Origin: Liolophura sinensis
Taxonomy: Eukaryota > Mollusca > Polyplacophora > Chitonida > Chitonidae
Length of the DNA: 64,000 nucleotides
Direction of reading: 5' to 3'
Assembly (NCBI RefSeq): GCF_032854445.1
Contig: NC_088295.1
Span: 27,017,385 to 27,081,384 of the forward strand
The notes beneath the pieces are model-generated. The model saw nothing but the letters and a program-made list of their open reading frames with translations, did not search any database and was not told where the DNA came from. The position numbers and the translations under genes are program-made. The stretch's first letter is position 1, and every line of letters begins with the position of its first letter. Positions 12,391 through 22,778 of the stretch are shown here, piece after piece.

Positions 12391-12520
12391 GGGATCGGTT
12401 TCATGAAGCTTACTTTGTGTTAAGTTCCACTTAGCGAAGTGCACTTTACATCTCTACAACATACGTTTCAGTGGTAATTAAGGGCTTACTTAGCTAAATG
12501 AGCTTCTTGAAACCGGTCCC
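12391..12520. mobile_element. MITE-like element, family 2
   Basis: The left terminus GGGATCGGTTTCATGAAGCT (12391-12410) pairs with the right terminus, read on the minus strand from 12520 to 12501, GGGACCGGTTTCAAGAAGCT. They match at 18 of 20 positions. The 130-bp body has no coding capacity. This is a foldback or MITE structure distinct from the elements at 1595 and 5293. Confidence 0.7.
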
Positions 12521-13627
12521 AGCCATTTAATGAGGTATGTTTGGTAACAAGCGTGGATTTACCGTAAACAATTGAATGGTAGACTGACCAAGGTTACAAT
12601 TCAAACATTATCGTGAAGACTTATAAAAGTGGAAATTGGCCTATCTGGAAACCAAACATACGTTGTGGCACTGCCTATTTTCTCCACCCTTCAGAACTGC
12701 CAAACTAAATGCTTATTAACCTGTCAGTCTGTCCTCAGAAGGATATTTGGCAGGATTATGTACCGAAAATGGGTCGATATAATTATGTTTTAGATGTGGT
12801 TTACAAGACATTGTTATTTTGGGCCATTCCTGTGTTTGCCATATACTTGAAGTCTTTTGAATATGTGAATAATGACCATGTAAATATCACACTGTACACT
12901 GAATCTATACCAGTGACGATGAAAGAATGGTGTTTCGCCATGCACAAGTTTCTTATTGTTCATTAAACCACAAGTGCAATAACCGACATAAGATTTAAAT
13001 GTTGCCGTGAAATATGTTGGATGGTGCAATATGGACATAAATATCAAATGGATAACATAAGAAGAGAAACTTTTGAAAATGCTAAACACTCGTACATACT
13101 ATGTACATACTATTAAAAAGAATGAATGACTGTACATTTACAGAAATGAAACTTTTTACGATCCATGAAAATATCACGTTAAATTTAAACACATTCAATA
13201 TGTAACCTGCCCCAGTCATTTATACATTGTATACATTTCCAATACGATGGACTGTCGGACAGACATCACTGATTGCTTAGGATCGTGGACAATAATTTAC
13301 AGATCATACACAGTTAATCCATTTAAATGCGTTATGCGTAGGACCAATTAATGCAATTTTGGTTGAGTATATTAAATATCCAATGCTTACAAATACATAA
13401 ACTAAAAATTATCGATGACAAAAGAATCAATTGCACGGGTTAGAGTACTCGAATATACACTCCAAAAGGCATCCTCTCAATCGACAAACAAAAATGCTTA
13501 AAGGACATTAATTCAAAAATATGGAAAAAATAGAAACGCTTACACAGGCACAACACTCGGAAAGGCTTCTCTAAAACCCGGTCTTTCAATCGAGTCATAG
13601 TGCTTTGCTCCCCAAAACATGATACGT

Positions 13628-13785
<158 letters not shown>

Positions 13786-14108
13786 AAGCTGAAGTGTGGA
13801 AATTTGACACGTTATACTACATACAAATTCAAAAAGTGAGCCGCTCGCAATCTTTGCTGGTCGTGCTCGTCGTGGCCGAAAACACATCTCCTAACCACAT
13901 TAATGACGATTCCTAAGAGCGAGATGACGATCACGCCCTTGTAACTCCTATGAGAAATGATCCTGAATAATATTACGTTATCCACAGAATAATGCAGAAC
14001 TAAATAGGTAATGAATTTCAAACTGTTATCATTCTGAAATCAGATCAGATCGGACCCAGATTAGCGATCAGAAATCACGATTCAGAGTTTCTACCTCTGC
14101 ATGTGACT

Positions 14109-14342
14109 TTACCACCTGAGCTCAATGGAATTCAGCTGACCTCGTATGGCCTCGAATTCATAACAGAAAGTTGGTTTTCCTGAAAGATGATTGTTATGAA
14201 TTTCTCTCCAACATTTTCTTAATCTTTCAAATTTAGATACTGGTCCTTTATACAGTACTACTTCTCTCTTGGCGTTGGTTATCTTCCCTAGCATCAGCAG
14301 TGCAACATCAGGCAGCTTGGGTGAGGTACACAACCTCCCCAT
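14109..14342 (-). other. open frame in the presumed 3' untranslated region of the SRPBCC gene
   Basis: Directly after the SRPBCC stop the minus strand is open for 77 codons with ordinary amino-acid composition, including KLPDVALLMLGK and CWREIHNNHLSGKP. The upstream context GTTTCATTCCTGACAAG could serve as a weak acceptor. A similar PDVALFLM motif is encoded at about 23.6 kb on the same strand. It could be an alternative last exon or chance. Confidence 0.22.
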
Positions 14343-14349
14343 ACTCTTG

Positions 14350-16867
14350 TCAGGAATGAAACAAGGCCCGCAGATTCAACATTGCGTGCTTGACGTGTGC
14401 GTCGTAAACGAAGTTTAGCACCTGGGCAAACAAATACTGTAACAGAAACATTTCAGTGAGATATTAAGATCGCTAAGATCGTCGGAGTGACTCGTTCATA
14501 TTCAAAACTATATATGCAAATTTGACAGCTTTAGGTAGGTATAGATCAAAACTAACATTTGTCCAATACAAGAAAGCAAACAAATTTTAAGGCGAGGCCT
14601 GACGTTTTTAACAGTGTGACATCTTTTTTTAAGTAGCGGGAAAATCACTTTTCCACGTCATAAAAGAAACCTTAGTGAATGTTATTCGAGCACGAATCTG
14701 ACTTGACCTTCACGTTGGCGTGGCATGGATGCGGGTAAAGACAGCATAATACCTTAAAGAGATAGCTCCGCCATCTTGATCGCAGCGTCCATGTCAGGCG
14801 AGTGTGTTTGTTGTTAACTCTTTCCAGAGAAATCTCCACTTTAGGTAAGTTCCAAGAGTCCTCTATGTAAGCCAGGAATTTGGGGGGATCGTAATCTATT
14901 ATCATTATAGTATGCCTTCTCTGACCTGAAACATTAAGTGAAATATATATACATTGGGACACCTAGTCAAATAAAGACAAGTGGGCCAATTACAAAATTC
15001 GACATTTTTACTAACACTCTCTAGATACTAAAGTAAGATCTACCAAGGGCCTCCATGACTCAGTTGGTTAGCACGCTAGCGCAGCGTAATGACCCACGAG
15101 CCTCTTACCATTGTGGTTGCTCTCTGCCTCTTCGGCCGCACGTGGGAAGGTCTCCAGCAACCTGCGGATGGTCGTGGGTTTCCCCTGGGCTCTGCCCGGT
15201 TTCCTCCCACCATGATGCTGGCCGCCGTCGTATAAGTGAAATATTCTTGAAATACGGCGTAAAACACCCATCAAATAAATAAATAAATAAGTTGTACCAC
15301 AACACTTACAGAACTACTGAACACCTCAGAACACGAAGGGCTTCGTGACGGAGGAGTAAAGATCCTGTTTCTTCAGTGATTAGCTGAAATTCTCTCGTCT
15401 CCACAGTCCTTGGGAGAATGTTCGTAAGCAGTCGCATGAGTCTATGGGTGTTCAGGCAAAATTTGTTGGAGATACCATGATTTGCTGCATGGTGACATAC
15501 TCTATGCGTATGAAAATCTGTGTTTCATGTGTGGCCAAGTTTGTCAGTTACAAGGCCGGTTCCTTCCACTCGTAAAAATGAGCCCCTGTACATTGTGAAA
15601 TTCTCTTGAATATGGAGTTAAACCCCAAACAGACAAATACATAAATAAATAATCACTCCGCCACAGGACGAAACCAAGGGTTAACTGCGTCTGGGTTACG
15701 AAAAGGCCTACCCCATTGAACCAAGCGACAAGCAGAGGTTGGTAATACTGCTCAGTTTGCAAAATGTTCGAGAAACATTTCTTCCAAATCAACTGAGAAC
15801 GTTTCTCGCTTAAACTGCGCTGTGAGTTGTTCATTTCTGCCTTTGTGTGTAAATTGGTAACGTATTACTTGTCCATTGCAGGAGAGTTATATGGTCAATT
15901 CGGTTTGGATCCAGGAGGCGACATTTCGCGGGAAAATGCAAGGTGAAATAATTGTGTTGTTTATGATTACTCACCAAGCCAAGGTATATAGGAGAACTGT
16001 GTATACTGTTTGCCGACACCCAAAGCTCTTTCGTCCAACGACTCGTAAGCATAAACAGTTGGGAACCACTGCATTCATAAAACAAATCTCATTGCAAATG
16101 ACTGTGATTGTTTGAGGCTTACACAACCATCAACACAACAAAGTATAACATTGCAAATGGCGCTAATCCCTGTTCCAGGAAGTCTCCCACAACCATATAA
16201 CATTACAACTGACTCTAATTTCTGATAGCTCTGAAACATTTGCTGAAACCTAGCAAAACCAAATAACATCACAGTTTACGTAAAAATCGTGGCTGTTTTG
16301 TACCAGTTGCTGAACCCTCACACAACCAAATAGCACTATAACTGACCGTTATCTCCGACAGTTATGTAGCAGTTACTGAAACCTAGCACACCCAAATAAC
16401 ATTGTAAATCGATGTTTATCACTGACAATTCTGTAACAGTATCTGAAACCTAGCACAAGCAAGTAGCAAAACAAATGATGCTTATGGTTGACACTTTTGT
16501 AACAGTTGTGGAACCCCAGAAGTCCGTGTAACATTACAAATTACACTTATCACTGACAGTTCTGTGTCTATGCATCGAAACATTCTTATCAACCAAGATG
16601 GACACAAATAATAGCAAATTTGTGTTACTTGTGTAACAGTTGCTGAATTCCAACTCCACAAAGTAGTTCCTGACAGTTCTGTAACAGTCATAGAGCCCTT
16701 ACCTTGGCGTACAGTTTCATATCGGATACATATCTGTAGACTTCAGTCGGAGAACCTGCAAGGACAACGCTGCGCTTGACAATCTCTGGGTCATATTCCA
16801 GCTGGAGTTGGCTTAACACTGCCAGCAGGATCACCGCAACGCTCAGCAAAATCCAGTACATCATGAC
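14350..16867 (-). CDS. membrane-anchored SRPBCC-fold (polyketide-cyclase-like) protein, incomplete model
   Basis: Three exons are supported: 16703-16867 (ATG at 16864), 14753-14925, and 14350-14436 ending in TGA. The first begins MMYWILLSVAVILLAVL, a signal anchor, then IVKRSVVLAGSPTEVYRYV, the opening strand and helix of the SRPBCC/Polyketide_cyc2 fold. The second holds the paired strands PPKFLAYIEDSWNLPKVEI and HTRLTWTLRSRW. The third gives the C-terminal helix, with VLNFVYDAHVKHAMLNLRAL. Exons two and three join in phase. Exon one ends in phase 0 whereas exon two needs one carried base, so at least one exon of length 3n+1 between 14926 and 16702 is missing from my model. The fold binds hydrophobic ligands in its cavity; the ligand here is unknown. 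The acceptor three bases before the ATG implies a 5' untranslated exon upstream. Confidence 0.6.
15047..15290 (+). mobile_element. tRNA-derived SINE, family A, B box deleted
   Basis: The 5' end has a tRNA-like A-box region, ACTCAGTTGGTTAGCACGC. The body carries CCTGCGGATGGTCGTGGGTT and GGTTTCCTCCCACCATGATG. The 3' end has GTATAAGTGAAATATTCTTG and an (AAAT)n tail. Compared with the copy at 19696 the B-box region between the A box and CGGCCGCACGTGGGAAGG is missing, so this copy is probably transcriptionally dead. It lies in an intron of the SRPBCC gene in the opposite orientation. Confidence 0.88.
15580..15655 (+). mobile_element. SINE 3' tail fragment
   Basis: Contains GTGAAATTCTCTTGAATATG followed by GAGTTAAACCCCAAACAGAC and an ATAAATAAATAA tail. 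This is the SINE-type 3' end in diverged form. The body further upstream could not be delimited. Confidence 0.6.
16080..16690. repeat. degenerate 67-bp tandem repeat
   Basis: A motif of the form GCTGAAACCTAGCACAACCA recurs near 16105, 16172, 16241, 16309, 16376, 16443 and 16509, spaced about 67 bp. Each copy is followed by AATAACATTACAA-like sequence and TGACAGTTCTGTAACAGT. About nine diverged units fill an intron of the SRPBCC gene, ending just before its donor site at 16702. Confidence 0.75.
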
Positions 16868-17299
16868 CTGAAACGAAAATCATTCAGCAATAATATGTAT
16901 ACTCGATATTTGACGGAAGGTTGGTATCACCGAAGCTGGAGTAAAACAGCTAACTGTTTAACCGGGCACGTCTTCCCACGCTATTGGGACGCGGATTGTA
17001 CCTCGACTGGCAATTATCTTCCTGCAATACACGTGCGATACGTACCAAATTTGGTCACAAACTCCATCGATGCCGTGGCAATGAACAATAAAAGGCTTAG
17101 AGTATAGAGACTAAAGCCACAGCAGCGACAACATATAGACTTTTATTCCAACTGTTCATGTAAATGCTTAAAGAGTAGAAAATTGTACCACTTACTTTAG
17201 ACTGAATTAGTTTCGCATTGTTCGATCCAAGGAATAAACAGAATGGTTGACAGTTTGGTTGATTAATATATTTGTGAAATATTTACGTTTGATAGATTG

Positions 17300-17420
17300 A
17301 GTGATCTGAATGACGGCGGCCAGCATTAAGGCGGGAGGAAACCGGACAGAGTTTGGGGAAATTCACGACCATCCGCAAGCTGCGGCAGGACCTTCCCACG
17401 TACGGCGGGAGAGGAAACCA
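17300..17420 (-). mobile_element. SINE family A, internal fragment
   Basis: On the minus strand this reads CGTACGTGGGAAGGTCCTGC, then GCGGATGGTCGTGAATTTCC, then GGTTTCCTCCCGCCTTAATG and CTGGCCGCCGTCATT. These correspond in order to the body of the family A SINEs. The head and the tail are absent. Confidence 0.8.
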
Positions 17421-18672
17421 GTATGATAGACATGGAATCTATATAAATATACATAAATATGCAGCCTATATAAATACACTGTGAGTATATTTAGCATTTG
17501 TAAAAGATGAATAAGCTTTATATGCAACTTAAACCCGAGAGTTATGTCTGACCTCAACGGTCAATAATACTACCTCCAAATATCTTTTTCTGCTTAAGGA
17601 CTTAAGCGTAAATCCACTTCTGAAGGACGGATGGTTTCCGCGAATATTTTCACGTAGCAGATGGTCTAAGCTACACAGATGTTATAATCTCTTAATGGAC
17701 AGATCATTCGCAATTAACCTGACGTTTAGCCCTGTATATATGCAATAAAAAAAGCTTTGTCCGCGATGTCGTATATAAAGTGAAAACGCTAATTAATTTC
17801 TATTCAGCAGCTGGTTCTACGCTTTTGTGACTGCATTTCCTTTTTTAATCTACCTTTTAATAAATGTATTGATTTTTGTGTGTTTTTCCCCACTGTGGCT
17901 CAGTGCCACGTTAAACAAGCAAGACCATGTTCTGCAAAAAAAAGTCACACTGGTCTATAAATAGAAACCCACTCTCGTGGGCCGGGTTGCTTAGACAGAT
18001 TACCTGGGCAATACTATCTGATTCCGCCATTTACCATGCCATTAAGCTCGTAACACTTACGTTCTAATAACTCTAAAACCCAACGTTACGGAAGCTAAAT
18101 ATCACCTAGTAGGTTCCATAGGTAAATAGCTAATCACCATGAAGCCGACAGTTCCCATAGAAACCAAGGCTTTCAAATGGACAGCAGTATATTCAAACCG
18201 AGCCATTTATAGCTTCAGTATAGGCCTACCAGGCGACAACTACGGAGTGTCCAACTATGTGGGAGCTGTCCGAATTAATCTAGAGCTCGTAAAACAACGC
18301 GAGACTCCTTAAAAGCATGAAGGCCAGTGTAGCGCATGTATCTACGGACATATCAGACGACCGCTTCTGTGACAGTTGTAGTGTGCCATGTAACTGAACA
18401 CCATTCATCTGCACGTTGCAAGCCGACATTGTGTGCAAAACTCAGCTGCTGAAGATTTAGGCAATCAGTGTATGAGTAAAATACCTGAGTGTTTTACATA
18501 TAGTTATACATACATGTTTATCATCAGAGGTGAATATTATGTAAATAATTTACCATTACCTTTCCGTGATGGAGTCTGCAATCTGGTGAATTCGTGGATA
18601 TGTCTCGTCTGCTTAGCACCGAATCTTGGTGGAAACGTAAATAATTTTAAATTGATTCATCGAATGTCTTAC

Positions 18673-18808
18673 CACTGATACCATATATATCATTTTCTAT
18701 AGCAATCGCCGTAGGTGACGAACGTTTGTCAGTACTGAAACAACAAAGAGAAAACATACAACAATTGCTGTTGTACGGAAACGAGGCTGAATATCGACTG
18801 GCGGCCAT
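18673..18808 (-). CDS. possible first coding exon next to an X-box
   Basis: The minus strand has an ATG in a good start context (CCACAATGGCCG) opening a 45-codon frame, MAASRYSASFPYNSN at its start, which ends at a GTAAGA donor leaving one carried base. The second half could also be a separate exon after the acceptor TTTGTTGTTTCAG. The carried base fits the phase of the SRPBCC exon starting at 14925, but the intervening exon at 16703-16867 would be out of frame. It may be a leader exon of that gene or an unrelated gene. Confidence 0.25.
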
Positions 18809-18820
18809 TGTGGTTTCTCT

Positions 18821-18834
18821 GTTGCCAAGGCAAC
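18821..18834. promoter_or_regulatory. RFX X-box palindrome
   Basis: GTTGCCAAGGCAAC is a perfect palindrome and matches the RFX-factor X-box consensus GTNRCC-N2-RGYAAC at every position. X-boxes of this form sit in promoters of ciliary genes in animals. An ATG in good context lies 13 bp away on the minus strand and another, followed by a GTGAGC donor, lies 12 bp away on the plus strand. It may mark a promoter in either direction. Confidence 0.6.
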
Positions 18835-19362
18835 GACAGCACCTCATGCACAAGCCCTCGTGGTGAGCCTTTGTGAAATAATGAACGAGTCCGCTAGAGG
18901 ATTCTTCGCACCCACATTGATTTCTTTACTTGTTAATACTTAATCAAGGGAATTTAACATGGCAGTAATTGATTAGACCGTGTTCCTCTAGCTTCAGCTC
19001 GCAGTAAAACGCCTGGAGAAGACATGAACCTAAACAAGTGATAAGATTACCCAGTGAACTGTGCTATAGGTTAAACCCGGGAACGTCCAGATGAAAGCCA
19101 TTCTTTATCCCATTGCTATCGGAAATATAAATTTACGCACATGCCTTTATTACATTAACTGCATCGCGGATTCCCATGGTCACCCAAGCACATTTACGCA
19201 GCCTCTAACCCAGCTGTCCCTCTTCAACTTTTGACTCTCTGTGTTAACACTATGCAGCTAACATGTAAATAAATACATACAGAGCTAATATACATTTAAG
19301 CCAAGAACTTTTCGGGTTAGACGATATATATTTCTGAATTGTTGTATACTCTTATTTATGTA

Positions 19363-19620
19363 CTTACTTATTTAGTTTTATATTTATTTATTTGATAAGT
19401 TTTTAACGACGTGTTATATGACGACAGTCAGTTTACTGTGTGCAGGAAACCAGAGTTCCAAGAGTACACCACCGATCATCCCCAGGAACCTGACAAAACT
19501 GACTTAAAGCCGCAGGCGAAATAAAGAGAGCTAGATTCGAACAAGCGACTTCAATGATCAAGGATCTGACGGTCACAGCGAGACTGCGAACCATCCATGT
19601 GAGAGATATAGGTGCCTTGC
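19363..19620 (-). mobile_element. diverged tRNA-derived SINE
   Basis: Minus-strand reading gives a head with TTCGCAGTCTCGCTGTGACC and a B-box-like CTTGTTCGAATCTAGCTC, then a body ending in an AAATAAATAAATA-type tail at 19363-19395. Order and orientation fit a SINE, but the body differs from family A. Confidence 0.55.
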
Positions 19621-19682
19621 TCTTAACTGGGGCATGGAAATATGCTACTACGATACGACCAACATAAGCAAAACATACGTCC

Positions 19683-19972
19683 TCTTTCTTAAAGTGGGAG
19701 CCTTCATGGCTGACTTGGTTAGCGCGCTAACGCAGCGTAATGGCTCAGGAGCCTCTCACCAATGCAGTTGCTGTGAGTTCAAGTGCATCTCATGCTGGCT
19801 TCCTCCCCGGCCGTACGTGGGAAGGTCTTTCAGCAACCTGCGGATGGTCGTGGGTTTCGTCCAGGCTCTGCCCTGTTTCCTCCCACCATAAAGCTGGCCG
19901 TCGTCGTATAAGTGAAATATTCTTGAGTACGGCGTAAAACATCAATCAATCAAATCAAATCTTTCTTAAAGT
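19683..19972 (+). mobile_element. tRNA-derived SINE, family A, full length with target-site duplication
   Basis: The element body (19696-19959) has an A box (TGGCTGACTTGGTTAGCGCG), a B box (GTGAGTTCAAGTGCATC), the family body with CAACCTGCGGATGGTCGTGG, and the 3' end GTATAAGTGAAATATTCTTG with a TCAATCAATCAAATCAAA tail. It is flanked by a perfect 13-bp direct repeat, TCTTTCTTAAAGT, at 19683-19695 and 19960-19972. Intact boxes plus an exact duplication point to a relatively recent retrotransposition. Confidence 0.93.
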
Positions 19973-20925
19973 TACCAAACCAGCATCTATAACGGTGGGA
20001 TAATGAAGTTGTATAGGCCTACATTTTCCCCTGGTTTCTGTAAGAGAACCATTTATCTGTAAAGTTAGACATACATTCGATTAAAACATTTCAGCCAACT
20101 TGATTAATTCTGTTTTAGCTAAAGGTATTGCCTTTACCTTTTAACACACTACCAAACTCAGACATAAAAAACGTCTTTTCGTCTTTGTGTCGTCAAACAC
20201 TATCTGGGTGACAATGATCGTGTACGCCAGGCCAATTCCCACCGGCGAAAGCTAAATGACCCACTCTAACATCAGTTCAAAATTTAATCAACGTCCCTGT
20301 TGTATTTTGTTGAGTAAGTACTAATACATGTATTACAATTCACATTGGACTAAAGCTTTTTAGTCAGCCGTTAAAAAGAAACATATGTACGCACCAGCAT
20401 AGACGAGGGGTCAAACAGAATATAACTTTGATTTACATCCTCATAAATAATTAGCAAATGTGTTTTCGAGATCATCAATATTCCAACTCTGGAATCCTAT
20501 CAACACGAAGTCTGTGCCCAAAGGAAGAGATGGGTCGTCTGGGCACCCTATGATAATTTGTACGGTACTATATAACGTAAAATCCTACATCAAAGGTCAG
20601 CAGATCAAAGCATAGCCTAGAGGGCGTATGTGCATGGTGGCTACTGTTTACACTGGTTATTGCGGTCACCTAGATTTTCAAATGCTTTCCAGTTATATTT
20701 TGATTAACAAAGACAACACAAAATATACTGGTTTACAGAATATATACTGGACAGAATACTAGGGGCGTAGCTCCGAGGAAAGACGATTTAATTCTTTGTT
20801 TGTGTGCATGTCGGCGGAAAAACAGAAGTCAATAACATTTGCCTATTATACAAGTCTTCACACGCTTTGATCACGTCATTCATGCAGGTGGGAGTTTTCA
20901 CATTTTATAGCCGGACCGCCTCGGT

Positions 20926-21235
20926 GTCCTAATGGTCCGCGGTAGACGGTAGACCCGAGATCAAACCCGCGTCGGGTCAAACCATAGACTTTAGAAATTG
21001 TACTTGTTGCTGTCTCGCTTGGACCTCAGCACTGAGAGGTTAGATCAAGGAAAAAAGGTCTGGTTGGACCGGTGTCTGTATTGTGTGACTAGGTGGGGTG
21101 TCTTCGGCATGATACTTCAGTGACGGCAGGGCATGCAATCGCCCTGCCACAATAAGACACAGTATATGTGTACACACATCTAATGACTCCTCATCGTCAT
21201 ACGATTAAAAATTGCTAAGTATGACTTAAACCCCA
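20926..21235 (+). mobile_element. tRNA-derived SINE, family B, with microsatellite tail
   Basis: The head has CGGTGTCCTAATGGTCCGCG (A-box region) and CCCGAGATCAAACCCGCG (B-box region). The body has GACCTCAGCACTGAGAGGTT and GTGACTAGGTGGGGTGTC. The 3' end is AATGACTCCTCATCGTCATA then GACTTAAACCCCAATA and leads directly into the CATA array. The 3' part is shared with 2053-2146 and 24050-24140. Confidence 0.75.
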
Positions 21236-21640
21236 ATACATACATACATACATACATACATACATACACGAACACATACGTACATACATACATACATACA
21301 TACATACATACATACATACATACATACATACATACATACATACATGCACGCTTGCATGCATGCATACATACATACATACATACATACATACATACATACA
21401 TACATGCACACATACGTACGTACGTACGTACGTACACACACACACACGCACACATACATACATACATACATACATACATACATACATACATACATACATA
21501 CATACATACATACATACATACATACATGCATACGTACGTACATACATGCGTACATACATACGTACATACACACCTACGTACGTACATACGTACATATATA
21601 CGTACGTACATACATACGTACATACATACATACGTATCCA
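21236..21640. repeat. (CATA)n array with CGTA and CACA interruptions
   Basis: About 400 bp of CATA units broken by short runs of CGTA, CACA and CATG. It grows out of the A-rich end of the preceding SINE, which is a common origin of microsatellites. All six frames stay open across it and encode only Tyr/Val/Cys/Met or His/Thr/Tyr/Ile repeats, so they are not genes. Confidence 0.95.
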
Positions 21641-22180
21641 AAACTTCAAAACTTATAGTTTGGCAACTAACAAAAAAAGCAGGCTTGGCCTGTTTAACTA
21701 ATGCAGAATTCCAGACAACACTCAGAAATGGAACATGCTGTTGTTTATGGAAACTTTGGCTACAAAACGTGAGACGCCAGGTGAATCAGGGATTCATATA
21801 TAGCATGTAAAGAGTTTTCTCTCTCTCAGAAGAATGTATCTTACAGCACATTTTGATCACGTCACAACAGTGTGATCTTGCGGAAAGCTGGTTCCAAAGC
21901 TGATAAGCACAAATACGTCTATTACATTTTATATTGGACTTAATTCAAGGCTTCACAGCAGAACGCCATGGCGATATAAACACACCACACGTGAGTCAGG
22001 CTATTCGACATAGTATTCGCCTTCCCTCCTTTGACGAGATAAAGTACCAACATTACCAATCATGAGACACATATTGTTTCTTTTATTGGACGCCTGGAAG
22101 ACGAAAACGCATTTAAGGGTCCTTGCCGTCCAAGTGCACTGGTTGGTGCAGTTCGCTCAAAAATATACCAAACGGCTTTG

Positions 22181-22330
22181 ATATTTATTTATTTATTTGA
22201 TAGTTGTTAAACGTGATATACTCAATAGTATTTCACTTAAAAACGATAGCGATCTGTTTTATGGGTGGAGGAAACCAGAGTAAACCACCTATCTCTGGCA
22301 AGTTACTGACGAACTTTCCCACGTACATTT
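22181..22330 (-). mobile_element. SINE 3' half, diverged
   Basis: Minus-strand reading has ACGTGGGAAAGTTCGTCAG, then GGTTTCCTCCACCCATAAAA, then AAGTGAAATACTATTGAGTA and a CAAATAAATAAATA tail. These are the family A landmarks in the right order, with a diverged middle. Confidence 0.65.
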
Positions 22331-22608
22331 CGCACATCCACGGTGATAACTGTATCAGAGGCACATAGAATATGACTGTGTTACACAAGTTGAACATCTG
22401 TACACTGCTGGTACATAAAATGATGCAGATGTACCGTTTTCTCACAGTACACTATGTTTCACAATACAATACAGAAACATATCGTATACAGCTGTGTTCA
22501 GAATGTGACGTTCAAAAATGCACTTAATATTTGTTTGAGACAAGTGGTCTTCTACGAACACGATGTAAACGGCCGCCGGAGCGCTGCTGGCATTTACACT
22601 GTATATAC

Positions 22609-22778
22609 CTTAGTCACCACAGCCCCACTCACAGTGAGAGCGGCACGAAATATTGTTAAATACATGCAGCTTTCTTCAACTGGGATTTCCATGGCATCCA
22701 CCTTGCTCTGGTTCTTCTCTATGAATCTTGCGATAACAATAAGCCAGATAACTTTGAGAACAACACAAAGCAGACAAC
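22609..22778 (-). CDS. candidate exon of a second SRPBCC-like membrane protein
   Basis: Bounded by a good acceptor (TTTCATTTGGTACAG) and an AAG/GTATAT donor, the exon has a hydrophobic helix (CLLCVVLKVIWLIVIARFI) and then SKVDAMEIPVEESCMYLTIF. A membrane segment followed by a strand and a helix matches the layout of the first coding exon of the SRPBCC gene at 16703-16867. An upstream open stretch on the same strand ending at a GTAAGG donor (23571-23772) joins in phase, but no start or further exons are certain. It may be a paralogue or a remnant. Confidence 0.33.

Noticed and set aside
12040-12444. 134-codon minus-strand frame
   Set aside because: It runs into the family 2 MITE and overlaps a longer plus-strand frame. 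It has no motif or splice context.
15312-15535. Minus-strand open stretch of about 70 codons with TREFQLITEETGSLLLRHEA as a candidate missing SRPBCC exon
   Set aside because: Its acceptor and GTAAGT donor phases fit neither exon 16703-16867 nor exon 14753-14925, and part of it overlaps SINE-like sequence.
15876-15950. Plus-strand block between a good acceptor (CCATTGCAG) and a GTGAAA donor, encoding GELYGQFGLDPGGD
   Set aside because: A single 60-base block with no neighbours in phase and no recognisable family; too little to support an exon.
19683-19800. tRNA-like A and B boxes as a real tRNA gene
   Set aside because: They belong to the SINE head. There is no acceptor stem or anticodon arm and the element continues into the SINE body.
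21180-21810. Several overlapping frames of 100-150 codons on both strands
   Set aside because: They run through the CATA array and encode only tetranucleotide-derived repeats such as YVCMYVCM or IHTYIHTY.
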